A model generated the notes under the pieces. It was given only the letters and a program-made list of their open reading frames with translations. It had not been told where the DNA came from and made no database searches. A DNA stretch of 64,000 nt from Gnetum montanum. Taxonomy: Eukaryota > Streptophyta > Gnetopsida > Gnetales > Gnetaceae. How positions within the stretch are numbered: position 1 is the first letter of the stretch; the number at the start of each line of letters is the position of its first letter. The position numbers and the translations under genes are program-made. Shown here in pieces: positions 11,596 to 23,297 of this stretch. Location: NCBI GenBank assembly GCA_015680685.1, contig MNCI01004656.1, positions 1,373,419 to 1,437,418 on the forward strand, read 5' to 3'.

Positions 11596-12580
11596 GTGGA
11601 ATGGTTTAGAATAGTCTAGTGCTTGTAGAATTAGTGTTTTTATGAGTTTATCCTTTAACTATTAGAATGCTTGTTCATAATTCCTAGTCTGAATGAAAGG
11701 TGCATCTTTCTTTGTAAGCTCTATCAACTATTTTGAAATCTTAGAGAAATTCTTTATAAATTTTTGGTAGTACATAGTGTGTCCAACGAATGGTTGAATA
11801 TCTTTAATGGTTTCTCGTTAGCAGGTCTTTCCTTTGATGATCCGTATTTTCTTAGGATCTAACTCAATCCCATTTTGAGTGATTTTATGTCCTATTACAA
11901 TGCCTTATTAGACCATGAGGTGGCTTATTTTCCAGTTGAGTCATAGATTTGTTTCCACACATCTTTTTAGTAGTTGCTCAATGTAGTCCAAGGCTTGCTT
12001 AAACGTAGCTCCATAGGTAGAGAATTCATCCATGAAGACTTCCATACCACTATCAATTTGCTACTGGAAGATGCTAAGGACCATATTTTGAAATTTTTTA
12101 GGGGCATTGCACAAACCAAATGGGATCTTACAATATACAAAAGTCCCCCAAGGAGTTGTGAATGTCGTCTTGGCCCAATCTGCTAGTGTAATTTTGATTT
12201 GGTTATAGCCACCATAACTATCCAAGAGGCTATAACAGTAATGCCCAGAAATAGTATCCAACATTTTTTCCAAAAATGATAATGGAAAGTGATATTTAAA
12301 TGTTGCCATGTTCAATAGCCCAAAGTCAATGCAAACCTGCCACTTTCCACCTTTCTCTTTCATGATTACTAGTGGGCTAACCAACTAACTATATGTGATG
12401 GGATAGATAAACCTCATCTTGAGGAGTTACTCTATTTCCTCCTTGACAATCTACTTTAATTTGAGGTTTAGCCATCTTTATAGCTCCCTTGTTGGCTTCA
12501 TGTTTGAATTGGTGTAAATGCGATGTTGGCATATCCTTTGGAATATAACCAAGCAAACACTATTGGCCATTTGTTAACCA
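11596..12580 (-). pseudogene. Element A: reverse transcriptase and start of RNase H
   Basis: Minus-strand Athila RT. Visible in order: VSPLVIMKEKGGKWQVCIDF (12384-12325), HFPLSFLEKMLDTI, SLLDSYGGYNQIKI (first catalytic Asp kept), TPWGTFVYCKIPFGLCNAP, and EVFMDEFSTYG, where the YxDD box (12025-12036) reads FMDE, so the last catalytic Asp is Glu. The block CVETNL*LNW and GIVIGHKITQNGIELD follows, then thumb residues IRIIKGKT and FVGHTMYYQKFIKNFSKI, and the beginning of RNase H (KDKLIKTLILQALDYSKPF) before the captured gene fragment interrupts it. Stops include several TAGs. Confidence 0.85.
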
Positions 12581-13072
12581 CCTTTAATAGTCTTTCTTTT
12601 TTTCTTTAGGAGCAAGTTTGGCATTGATTATGACTAGCTTACCATTGTTTAAGAATGCATGCTCCATGTTGGTTGGTAGAGTTTTTAACTCTAGGGGCTC
12701 CTGCTTAAAGTTATCAGGGATTTCCAACTCTCCCCAATAGGTATCATTAAATTCATCATTGGAGAGTTGGTGATGAACTTGTTCAAGTTCATTCATGCCT
12801 TCAACATATGCACATGTTAGGCTTTTAGTTAGTTTCATGCATAATTTGTTGCTTTCTAAGCTAGCTGTCAACCACTAGCTACCCTTCTATTTTGTGGCTA
12901 TTGCGTATAGACACTATTGAATATCTATTTCTTGTGCAAACTGATTTCATGCTTTAATGTATGTACTTTTGATGAATCAAATATTGTGCACACAATTGGA
13001 CCCCTTGTCATTGTACTTGATGCATGGAATACACTTCTTTTCTAACCATCCAAATTCATTTTCCTTGGAAAT
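12581..13072 (-). pseudogene. Element A: protease-RT linker
   Basis: Conserved Athila interdomain. On the minus strand: MKLTKSLTCAYVEGMNELEQ, VHHQLSNDEFNDTYWGELEI and a tail ending LVIINAKLAPKEKKK at about 12600. The same linker is read at 36416-36660 (minus) and 32860-33090 (plus), which allowed the copies to be aligned. The protease end continues on the far side of the solo LTR at 15093. Confidence 0.7.
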
Positions 13073-15092
13073 TGTAACATCTAAAAACGTTGGTGGCTAG
13101 AATATTAAGAGGTTGTCAAATGTATAGCTTAACCTTGAGTCCATGGGATGGTCATGATAGAGATAATAGAAATGGGGTGCCCTAAGTGATATGGTTGATC
13201 AAATAGGAACTTACATGGTGTCTAATAACCATTTGCAAGTGGTGTTTTTAGAGCGTCACGGACGGGAGTAGGAACAAGCAAAGAGCGTAACATGTATAAC
13301 AGCAATAGTGCATCGATGTGAGTGTCTTAATGTATATTAGCAATAGAAATAAATGAATATTATAACAATTTGAAATATATGCTACAGGAAAACAGGAATG
13401 AGTTTAAGTGAGAAAATGAACCACCCCAAAATTGGGAAGCATGATTTATTCTTCAATGATGTGTAAAACTGGTATGCAGTGTCAGATAGGCATAGTGGGA
13501 TAGTGAGGTAGTATGGTCACAGTCCCTAGGATGCTGTGGATGTAGTGCTGGTAGACATAAAGGAGCTAAATCCTATTGGGTAGATAGTTGCTATGCTATG
13601 TGGGTGCCAGTTGCATGTGTCATGCTTAGGTTTGGGAGTAAAGCAAGTATTGATGAGTTCTCTAATACTGAAAGCCAACTACAAAATCCAATCCTTAGAG
13701 AGTGAATTGTTGGGGTATTTATAGAGCGAGGGCTATCATGAGAGACATGGATTGGATGCCACATGTCCTGGTCCTACCTAGCAGGAATGTGAATGTGTCA
13801 CACTCATGTGCTACACTCAAAGTATTAAGCTCAATGGTGCTATGCTCCAAACGACAAGAGTAGGGACTAAAAATCTACCAAACTATGATCATATTTCCCA
13901 AACCACGTGTGCCAAAGTCTAAAGAAGTACCATGTACTTGCAAGATGTCCAAAACAAATGTATCTTGGAGACTGTGGTCAAGGACTTCATCCTCCCCCCT
14001 CTTTTGAGTAGGGTCAAGCATAGAGACAATTTTGGGGATCAATGGGGAGTTCAAAAATAAAGCAAACTGTTGATCTTAGCCACCTAAGTGATGCCAAAGC
14101 TGAAATAAAGGTTGATGCTGAGTTTTGGAAGCCTTGGAGGCATTTGGAGGCATTTTCAAAGTGTTATGTGGTCTACGCTACCCAACATGATGAAGCTTAG
14201 CGTGAACACTTAGAAAGATTCTATGGTTTTGGCCTGCTATGCTGCATAGCATAGTAGGGCATAGTAGCTATTTCCAATTAATCTTGTCAAAATTAAAAAT
14301 GCCACTATGGGATGTGGAAAGATAAGTCACTCTAGCAACCAGAAAGTGCATCTTCCATGTTAGGATGGCCTGATACCTCTTCATTCTGTACACAAAAAAT
14401 TTCTGATTCTGGAACCTCTACTACATTGTCTATGCTATGTAGCATAGTAGAGTGTAGCACCAATTCTGGGTGAATTTCGATAAAACTTGCAATGTGGTTT
14501 CATGGGATGCTGATCACACTTTGAGGGTGAAGGAATACAGGTAGCCTTGGACATTGAAAAATTGCGACATGAACCTTTTGTGTCTGGTCCAACACATAGG
14601 GAAATTTGAGTCCCAAAGAGCCTACTACACTATTTATGTTGTGCAATGTAGTGGAGCATAATAGTCCAAAGATTGATAATTTTCCAAATTGTTTTTGCCA
14701 TCCTAAGCATTTTCAACAACTCTTAGCTTAGCACCTAGGTGGACTGGCAATTGGGACATGTGTCAATTTGGGCAAGCTAAAGAGTGTAGCAAGCTTGATA
14801 GCCCGAAAGATAGAAAATTTTCCAAAATATTGAGTTCATCCTCAATGCCTTTTGGACTACTTCTGACTCTAAATTTGTGCAAACTAGCCTTGGGAATGGG
14901 TGCTACATTGACTATGCTAGGGAGTGTAGTAGGTAGACTTCAAAAAAATTGTGTAAACATTAGGACTTCTAGGGTGCCATGTTGTCTACGTTGCACAACA
15001 TAGCTTCAAACTTAGAAGAAATTTTGTCCAAGTTTTGATACTTAGAAAAATTTGATGTTGAGTGATAGGAGCCCAAAATTAGTGGTGTTTCA
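13073..15092 (-). repeat. Solo LTR of the Tat element E family
   Basis: A 2020-bp minus-oriented LTR that aligns end to end with the 3' LTR of E (58605-60670): plus-strand left end tgtaacatctaaaaac, right end ggtgtttca. A TATA box (ggggtatttatag) lies at about 13713-13724. No internal domain is present on either side. Flanking 5-mers are GAAAT (13068-13072) and AAGAT (15093-15097); the unoccupied site in related copies reads gagat, so both are one change from a GAGAT duplication. It is a product of LTR-LTR recombination inside the protease region of element A. Confidence 0.85.
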
Positions 15093-15480
15093 AAGATTTC
15101 CAAGGAGAGGTTCCTTATGCCCATTTGCACATTGACCATGCTTGACCAAGCTCTTCCCATAATGATGGGGAAGTCACCTTTGTAATTCTCAACCTTAATA
15201 ACTAGAAAATTAGTAGGATAGGATCAACCACAAACTATGATCATAATGTCGTCTACTAAGCCTAGAGGGATAGTAGTTGTCTAGTCTACCAATTTCAAAT
15301 GAATGTTTCTCATCTTGAGAGAGGTAGGTTCTAGGCTTTGTACAAGTCATGGGAGATGAGGTTGACATTGAAACCAAAATCAAGAAGAGCCTTACATGGC
15401 TCATGTCCAATGATCTATAGGTAAATGAGTGGAATTGTTTGGTTAGATCATTTCATGGAAGGAGGTCTAGCCATGATCCA
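15093..15480 (-). pseudogene. Element A: aspartic protease
   Basis: Minus-strand retropepsin relic. The active-site strand reads ALLDFGFNVNLIS (15394-15361) where Asp-Ser/Thr-Gly is expected; Asp is kept, the next residue is Phe, and Gly follows. Further on come KVENYKGDFPIIMGRAWSSMV (the I.GR.WL element) and NLSLEIF. The solo Tat LTR is inserted just after NLSLEI, splitting protease from the linker at 12581-13072. In-frame stops are present. Confidence 0.75.
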
Positions 15481-18032
15481 ATCGAAAATAGCATGAGTTA
15501 GCATCATAGTGTGGATCTAAGGTGGCATTTGATTTGAAGGGCACTCAAAGGTGTTGGATGTAGAGGATGAGGGTGTTGGAGATGCAGGGTAGCTACCCAC
15601 ATGAGGCTGTGAGGATTAAGGAGAACTATTGGGTTAGAAAAAAGGTTGTTTCCTAGATAAATTGTTTGAACCATATAGCTAGAAGTCCATATGTGAATGT
15701 ATAGCCCTTGTGGCATTTCATTGTTAGGGCTATGGAGGGATTTTGGCCTACATGGATGAAGCAAGAGGTAATTGAGTAGAGGGTAGAGGGATGTGTGTAG
15801 ATGGATATGGAGGGTGGTATGGATATGGGTTTTCTCCTTGAGTAGATGCTAAATGTATTTAGTGGTACTATGGAGGGTAATAGTGATGTTGAAATGAGGC
15901 ATGGCTTGCAGAACTTCTTGGAAACATAGGTTGTTGAACATAGTACTTGTATAGATTTTGTTTCCTATAAGGATACTACTACCTTGGCAGTGGCATTCTC
16001 CACAATTGTGGTTGGTGCCACTACTATTATTGTTCATATGATTGTGGTGGACCTCCACTTGGGTAGTAAGCTTGTTATTTTTGGAGGAACTATCTTCGAT
16101 TACCTTAAGGATAAGGTAATCATCTAGGTGCTTTCCTATGTGCTAGTTGATGATTCAATGCATACACCCTATACTCTTGTAAGTGTGATACCATAGGGCA
16201 ACATATTTTTGGATGTTTGTATTGAAAAATGTCACAACTAGCAAGCTTTTCCCTTACCTCTTTAGTAGGTATGTTTCACTTATTTTTTCCTGCTATAGTT
16301 ATGCTCAGTATTTTTCTCTTTGGATTCTTTAGTAATCTTCATAGTAGTTTGAAATTTTTCATCCAAAGATTCCCATAATTTATGAACCTTTTCCAGAGTT
16401 TAAAAAATGTATTTTTGGATGTGCAAGATTTATCTGTTTACAACTTCATCAAGTGATGACTCTTCCTTGTCACAAAATCAAACCTCTTATTTCTTGATGG
16501 AATAATCTCTATTATACTCTTTCACACTTTCCATTTTTTACAACTCACCTTCTTCTTTTGCTACTTGCTCTATCAACTTTTGTATTTAATGACCTCTTAG
16601 TTTAGATAGTTTCCCTTGGGCATACATCCTAAGAGTTCTTCTAGTTTCTGCTATGATCTCATCTATGATGTGGAGAAGCTGTTCCCTCTAAGAAAAACCA
16701 TGACCTAGGGCATTAGTGTAAGAGTGAATAGTATCTACCCATAGCGGCATCCAAGGGTTAATGTGTTCCTTGTTTCTATCATTGGATCTACCTCCTCAAA
16801 TTAGACACTCTATAGTATATTTGATATTTGTCATTGAATAGCTCCAACATGGTACTCCATCGATGGTTAGATTCCAGCTCCAAGGATTAGTACCAACTTT
16901 TAGCTTCCTTGATGAGTCTCCTAGGGAAGTGCTTCAGATTTTTCCATTCATTTTCTATATTCTATAAGGCATAGGCATCATGGAAAGCTTATAGATGTGT
17001 CTGTGGATTAGAGTTGTATCCCCCCTCAAATATTGGAATATTATTTATGTCTAAGCACTTGATCTGACTATCTTTAATATGCCTAGGTGGAATTCTAATT
17101 GCCTTTATGATGTTAGGCATACTTCTAGTTGCCAACAGAGGTTCCTCATCATGATTGTGTTAATGATGGTTGGTTCAATATATGCATTCTTGATGGCTTT
17201 GACAATCATTTTTGTCTTGTTGATCATCCGTATCATGATTATTTTGATGGTGGCTTGTATGAGAATCGATAAATGAAGAAGAATGTTTGGAATTAGATGA
17301 AGAGGAAGGTGGGCCGCCACCATCATGATTCAGCTTATTATGAACACCATCCTTAGATCCCTTGCTATTGTGATGTTTGTTTGAATCCCTACCTTGACTA
17401 TCAGTTTTTCTCAAACCTATTTTATGAATAGTTGACTAAAGGTTTAGTGTCACACCCTCATTACCAACAATAGGAGATGGAGAATCTTTATGTGGAGAAC
17501 TTTCAAAAGGATGATCCTCTTTGTCATCTTGATCTAGTAGGAATAAGGGATTAGTGAAATATTTTCCCTTCATAGCCTCATGGTACTTCTCTTGATCTCA
17601 ATCTCACTTGCATTATGTTTCAGTGGGATGATAGTTTCGAGTGTCATAACCATTCATAAAGTATTCCTCATGAAGATGTAAGATGCCAAACTTTTTAATG
17701 CTTTGAAACAACATCTTGGACATAGATTGATTGAGGGGCAACATGATGTTGCCCTCCATATTGCACCATTGCAACTATTCATCCTGATGTATGATGAAGG
17801 TGAAGTCCAATACATAGTCATCTGGATGATATACCACTTTGCATCCCTGTGGGACAAACTATTTGACATCTTCATGCATATGAGAACAAGAAAATATTTT
17901 TCAATATGAAACAAAACATCAGTGTGCTTTCATAATTCTATGTATAGAAGGAATGATATTGACCTTGAGGTACATACAACAATATTAATGGTATTTACTA
18001 AATGTAAATAGCACATTTTTTAACAAATAAAG
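15481..18032 (-). pseudogene. Element A: gag
   Basis: Long minus-strand gag relic. The N-terminal block, DE*LQWCNMEGNIMLPLN (about 17780-17730), matches DEQLQWCDMEGNIMLLPN in element B and DEKM*W*DMEGNVVFPPD in C. A Ser/His/Asn-rich low-complexity linker follows (17414-17250, rich in HHNSKGSKDG and SSSNSKHSSS), then a helical region (NIIKAIRIPPRHIKDSQIK, FNDKYQIYYRV). The C-terminal third is Gln/Pro/Tyr/Ser-rich (GGPPQSYEQ, NPYPYHPPYPSTHIPLPS). The first part after the PBS (about 17990-18030) is non-coding. Not homologous to the gag at 1512-2693. Many stops. Confidence 0.75.
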
Positions 18033-18050
18033 TCCCTAGCAACAACACCA
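18033..18050 (-). promoter_or_regulatory. Primer-binding site for tRNA-Asp, element A
   Basis: Minus strand TGGTGTTGTTGCTAGGGA, one base after the LTR end. It matches the classic Athila/Tat PBS TGGCGCCGTTGCCGGGGA at 13 of 18 positions. All differences are C-to-T or G-to-A transitions, as expected from decay of methylated cytosines. Confidence 0.85.
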
Positions 18051-18823
18051 ATGATGAGTGGCAAGGTATCCTATGACCAACCATACAAATCACAGAGTGT
18101 TCACATGTGATCCGATCAAATTCCATGGAATTTATAGTTTCCAGTGCACTAGTCTTCTAGGAAGTGAATCTTTCCTTAAGGTCATTCATTATCTTCCCAA
18201 TTATGCTTCTAACATACACTATTATGGTTAATCATAATTGAGGCATTTGATCTTTATCATTTTCTATTTTATGGTTGTGGTGTTTAAGGAGAGATAAAGT
18301 GATTGGATTAACTAATTTAATTTAACTACTTAACTAGTATTTAAGTAGTCTTAACATAAGCATCTGGTCTCACTTTTCATCCATGTCTTGAACCCATGTA
18401 TCCACTACTAGGTTACCAAGCATTATGCTACTGAGTGTAATAAGCAATAACATTGCTAGGATTACGAAGTAAATACGTGTTACACTCGAAGCATTCATAC
18501 TTATGTATTTAATCATTCTAGCTTATCTTCTTTAATTTCTTCATTAGCTAAATTACTAGAAAATATTTAATAAATAATAGAAAATATTAAATGCATAAAT
18601 GAAACATTTAATATATCCATAATAGTACAAGGTTTATTAGAAAGCTCGTCTTTATTGTCGCATGCATTGTCATGCTAAGGTACAACAATGCTTGAATACA
18701 TATCCGTACACTCAATGACTCTTGTTGTAGGCACTTGGGAAAATGTTCTAACTCTCAAATGAAAAAAATATGAGAGCTCCACTACTACTATGATAAGACA
18801 TGCCATAAATGTAGTTGGTGAGC

Positions 18824-18834
18824 ACATATTTATA
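18824..18834 (-). promoter_or_regulatory. TATA box of the element A LTR
   Basis: ctataaatatg on the minus strand, at the same place in the LTR as the boxes at 144-154 and 24911-24921. Marks the U3/R transition. Confidence 0.6.
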
Positions 18835-18844
18835 GACCCAGATA

Positions 18845-18965
18845 GACCCCTACATTGATGGGGCCACGTTGATGTAATTGACTACATTGATGGGGCCTCA
18901 TCGATGGGGTCTAGTTAATGGGCCACATCAATGCAAAAAACTACATCGATGGGGCCTCATTAATG
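18845..18965 (-). repeat. U3 subrepeats in the Athila LTR
   Basis: Five or so imperfect copies of a unit built on GGCCCCATCGATG or GGCCACATTAATG, each 20-30 bp apart, immediately upstream of the TATA box. Diverged versions of the same motif occur in the LTR2-like segment at about 7620-7690 and around position 90 in copy 1. Confidence 0.65.
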
Positions 18966-18999
18966 TGGCCCAGTTGACACATCAAACTGAAACTCATCA

Positions 19000-19822
19000 C
19001 CACATAATATGGAACATATAGGGCTTCAATTAAATAAACTTAAAGTATACATTATGTATCTTAAGATTTAAGTTACTCTATTTTATCTAATAGATAAATG
19101 TATCTATGCATACACCTAATGCAAGTGTAAGAATTAAAAAAATCCTATAAAAGGACATCATATTAATTATGTAGATGGAAAAGTGTCCTAAGTAAATTCT
19201 TTGGATAAATTAATATAAAATTACACTTTTTCAATAAAATTCTTGCAAGGTCAATCAAGCAAAATAACATGGTGACCTAATAGTATATATATTTATTCTA
19301 TCATTTAAAAGCGATATAAATAAAGTGTATACTAATTGGTAAAGCATTTTCATGCATGCATAAATATGAAAATTTTCCATCTTAAAATAAAAAAATATTC
19401 AAATATATTTTCTAAACTACCATGGAAATTATCTAGGATGAAATTATCTAACAACAAGGCATTAGTCCAATGATAAGACTCTTGACATATAAGCTTGAAG
19501 TTGCATGTTTAATTCTAATGAATTAAACTTAAGTTATGAATCAATTTAATAAAAGGAATTTTAAAACTATTATTGTCTAACAAATCCAAAAGGTCTTAGT
19601 GCATATAATTTTAGCCAAAGGACAATTACCAATTGCTCATACATTCTCATAGAAAATAAACAATTATGGTTGTGACACTAAGGTAGGTAAATTTTATCAT
19701 GAAAATTATCATGACTACATAATGTGAGAATGGAAAGCTAGTTTTGCACAAACAACCATTAAAACATTATGTAAAAATTTTTACATGGTCATAAAATTTT
19801 GGAAGTTAAGCTCTATAAACAA
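19000..19822. other. AT-rich flank of element A, no gene
   Basis: No coding homology or terminal repeat. The second copy of this locus lacks this stretch: at 39710 the LTR is joined directly to the sequence corresponding to 19823. Confidence 0.5.
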
Positions 19823-21170
19823 CATGGAAAAAATTATTTAGGGAAGAAGTGGTAAAGTGTCTTGAAACTTGATAAATTTTTATGTATTAATAGGTTGATT
19901 TTCTTCCTATGAATTTTTGGTTTCATAAGTTGAGTATTAACTTACAAAATTCTTGTGTCTTCAATATTTTCTTTCTATTTACTATATACTTCTTTCTCCC
20001 CTTTACTCATGAATTTGTCACTTTATTCTCCTAGGTGGTTGCATCTTCTATGGTTGAATCCTACAATAAATAGAAGAAGAACCTACTACAAGAAAGGTGA
20101 GATAAAATGATAAAAATGATGTAAAAGATGAAAAGAAATATAAAAATATGTACAAAAATCATCATTAGTGGATTTTTGAAGCTTGGTTGCAAATAAAGAA
20201 TGAGAGCTTTGGGTAATAGAAAAAACATGACTTGAAAGTGCATGTGAAAATTAAGAAAAATACAAGGAAAGGGATGTATTTTTAGTTGTTGAAGTGATAG
20301 TTAAGATTATATCAAATTGTAACACTTGTATTCTAGAACCCTTCACCTTGGTATGTGCATGTTGGTCTAAGCTATGTGTGTGTTGGTTGAACAGCTATGG
20401 TTATGTCTATGTAATTATATTTATATCTTATTCATGATGTCTTTGGCTGAGAGCATAGTTTTTCTTGCTTAGAATTATGTAATATGTAATAGTAATAACT
20501 TATTCTTTCAGGATGCTTTTGATAGCATGTTAATAATGTATAATATATGGCTTGTTTGAGAGGAATTTCATATGTTTGATATTTGATGCATTATATGGTT
20601 ATGTTATATGCTTATGCTTATGATTTTAGTTTTATATGTGCACTATTCTTATTAGGCTTTATAGCTAGGAACTGTGCTATTGAGGAAGTGGCATAGATGG
20701 AGGATTATTTGCCAAGTATGATGAATGTGATAATATGTTGATTATATGTGTGATGCATATGTTTAATTGTTATTTTATATGATTTATTATCATGAAATTT
20801 TGGAATCCATGACATGCTTTGAAATATGTGTTATTAAAGATATTTATTTTATTATTTTTCCAAGATATTCAGTGGAGTAACTCATGTGATGAGATAATGG
20901 AAATTGTGACTCACACTATATACATCCATGTCCAATTTATAAATTTTATTTAAGTGATGTAAAATGATATATTTCTAAGTTAACCCATCATAATTGAAGG
21001 TAAATAGCTAAAATAGATAATAAATATTAATAACAAATATAGATAAGAGTTAATTAAAACATTAAATGCTTCTTCATTATGGTAATGATGACACTATAAT
21101 AGTGATATCAAAAAAATGATAACAATGAACATGATGATAAAGAAATTAAGAAAACATAAAATGAAATTGA
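19823..21170. repeat. Unclassified repeat, left part of nest D1
   Basis: Aligns at high identity with 39710-42189. I see no protein homology on either strand. Relative to the second copy it lacks 1.1 kb (39926-41038) at about 20031. Strings such as atagcatgttaataatgt and agatattcagtggagtaac are nearly identical between copies. Confidence 0.6.
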
Positions 21171-22283
21171 AGAGTTTGAATATCTTTAACACTCTTCATT
21201 AAATAAAATCTAAGTTTTTTTCATAAATATTGTAAATTCAATTCAGTTATAACTTTTTTGAAATTCTCATTAGTGTTGATCTTGACTTTTAATCCATCAT
21301 ATGATGTTCTTTCAATAAACCATAAGAATATCATCAACATTTAGTAACATAATTATAGTCCTCTATAAGTCCTTTGTTTTCATAGCATAATGACCAATAT
21401 TTTTATTTGATCTTTTAAACCCCAATTCATGTTCACCTTCATCACACATTATGTAAAATTTTTTGGGAGCTTGATCTAATGTATTTTCTACTATGCAAAC
21501 ATAGTTAGGAAACCTTGAATAACCCACAAAACCTTTAGGTTGGTATATAAAAACTTCTTAATATATATCTTCATTGAAGAAAGTATACTTAACATCAAGT
21601 CAATATAATTTTTAATTGTAGGTAGTAGCTATTAATAAAATATACTATATAGTTTGTTACTTTATAATGGTAGAAAAGATTTCTTTATAGTCAATATGCT
21701 TTGTTTGTACAAAACCTTGAACAACTAGCTAGGCCTTATATTTTTACAATGTTTTATTACCTTTTCTTTTAATATGAAAAACCTATTTTATTACTTGTTA
21801 ACATTTTCATTTTTGATAAATTCTAAATTAGTTTCCATATCTCATTTTTTGTTAACATGTTATATTCTGATTTCATTACATGATACTAAACTTAATTTTT
21901 CATAGCCTCTTATATATTCATGGGTTAACTTGAAATATCATTTCTAAATCACTCAAGTCAAAATGATCTTCTAAAACAAATATTCTCCTACATCTTAGCC
22001 TTTTCATGGAAATTTCACTTATATTTTTGAACTCTACTAGTCTTAAATATTTTTACTAATTTGTAATTCATTATGGTTACCAATGTATAGAGGAATTTAT
22101 GAGATCGAATTTCTCATTTGGACCAACTTCTTCACCATCATTTTCATTCGAGGTCACATATGGTTGTTGATTTTATAAGGGATCATTGTAGTTTCTTTTA
22201 TGAATATTTAATACATAATGTGATTTGATATTTTAGAATAATTTATCAAATAGTACATCATGAGATGCAATTATTTTATGCTT
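21171..22283 (-). pseudogene. Ty1/copia reverse transcriptase relic (D1)
   Basis: Minus-strand copia RT fragment. Upstream comes IKHKIIASHDVLFDKLF (about 22280-22230), the 'K.I.SRDV.FDE' block before RT. Then NEIWKLI, VVQGFVQTKHIDYKEIFS (KARLVAKGF...DY.ETFSPV), KLY*LDVKYTFFNEDIY and EVFIYQPKGFVGYS (QLDVKTAFLNGDL.EEVYM.QPEGF), and LNVDDILMV at 21341-21320, where the YVDD box reads NVDD. Homology fades soon after the box. The 5' side is joined to the R1 LTR-like repeat, so gag and integrase have been deleted. Stops are frequent. Confidence 0.85.
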
Positions 22284-23297
22284 GATGAGCCAACCAATGT
22301 TTTGTGCTAAATTACCTTTGTTGTAGAGATGTCACCTCATCTGTGACTAAATTTGGAGTTGTATCTATGGATGAATGGTTCAAAGTTAAAGTGATCATCA
22401 AGACAATAAATGGTTAGATCCAAATCCAATCAAAATCCTACACTTATAATTGTCACTCATAAGTAAAATCATAAATGTTCATCCTAACTTTCAACCATAA
22501 GTTCAAGAGTGAAAATTAAATGACTAAATCAAATTAAAATCATATAATATTAGTATAGACAATGAAGATTACAAGGGAGACTTCACCTAATATGTGAATT
22601 TCCCTTGTTTTTCCCATAATGTAACAACTTCAATAGTCCATCAATGGACTCCAGTTGTTGATAATTATCACAAGGCTTGACAAATCTTCTTTGGTAATTT
22701 AAAAAAGGAAAACCTTTGGAGAATGGTCCCAATTTGATGTGGGTTTCTCTTGATATTTGATCCTCCCTTATTGGGTATTAACATTTTCCATTTATACTAG
22801 AAGAGGTTTGATTATAATTGGAAAAAATGTTCTTCTTTTGGTAAATTTATCATCATTGAACATGTTGATGCAGATTAGTTTCAAAGCATCAAATTGTATT
22901 GCAATGGCTATGTCCTTCAATAGCCAATCTACATTGCAGCAGTAGTGCAAATTGATATCTTCATTTTTTAGCAAGGCACTTGGTCCTATAATCAGATGAT
23001 ATCTATCCTTGTCATGAAAACAATGAAAATATGGATAATTTAAATTAATAAATTGATTTAACAATGTATATCAATGATGAATTCTTTAATGCATGTCAAA
23101 GTTCTTGATCCCAATCAATATCCTTGTCAATTTATACAAATCCTACAATCACCTACAATTATAGAGACTTATGAAATTAATTAGTTCATATCAATGGACA
23201 TCAATGAAATCGATACACTTTGATATAGTAAAATAGTAAAAAATATAAAAGAAAAGAGTTTTTATTCACCAAAACTATAATAATTTGGGGTTTATCG
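22284..23297 (-). repeat. Copia-associated LTR-like repeat R1, copy 2
   Basis: 1.01 kb, minus orientation. The right terminus CGATAAACC is one change from TGATAAACC in the other copies, and the left terminus on the minus strand is GCTCATCA. A TATA box (tataaatgg, plus-strand catttata) lies at about 22790-22797, so U3 is about 500 bp. Here it sits upstream of copia RT, as a 5' LTR would after deletion of gag-IN. Confidence 0.6.

Larger units (their letters stand above)
7172..18999 (-). mobile_element. Athila-lineage Ty3/gypsy element A (nested, dead)
   Basis: A minus-strand element running from the 5' LTR at 18999-18052 through tRNA-Asp PBS, gag, protease, RT, RNase H and IN to a 3' non-coding region and LTR-like segment near 7.2-7.7 kb. 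RT wording (GLLNMATFKYHFPL, IPFGLCNAPKKFQ, and the LNW-HLMV-GIVIGHKI block) is characteristic of Athila; no chromodomain or second RNase H is seen. It contains two insertions: a solo Tat LTR (13073-15092) and a host-gene fragment (about 10905-11595). The 5' LTR and the 3' terminal segment are of different subtypes, so the element may be a recombinant. Confidence 0.65.
18052..18999 (-). repeat. Athila 5' LTR of element A (copy 2)
   Basis: 948 bp on the minus strand. It starts TGATGAGTT (18999) and ends CTCATCA (18052), giving 7-bp inverted termini TGATGAG/CTCATCA, and the PBS follows. A TATA box (ctataaatatg) is at 18834-18824 and U3 holds a GGCCCCATC-rich repeat. It is by eye about 90% like copy 5 (38993-39709) and clearly further from copies 1, 3 and 4. 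Confidence 0.85.

Noticed and set aside
14758-15003. 81-codon plus-strand ORF
   Set aside because: Falls inside the solo Tat LTR and is not open in the two other LTR copies.
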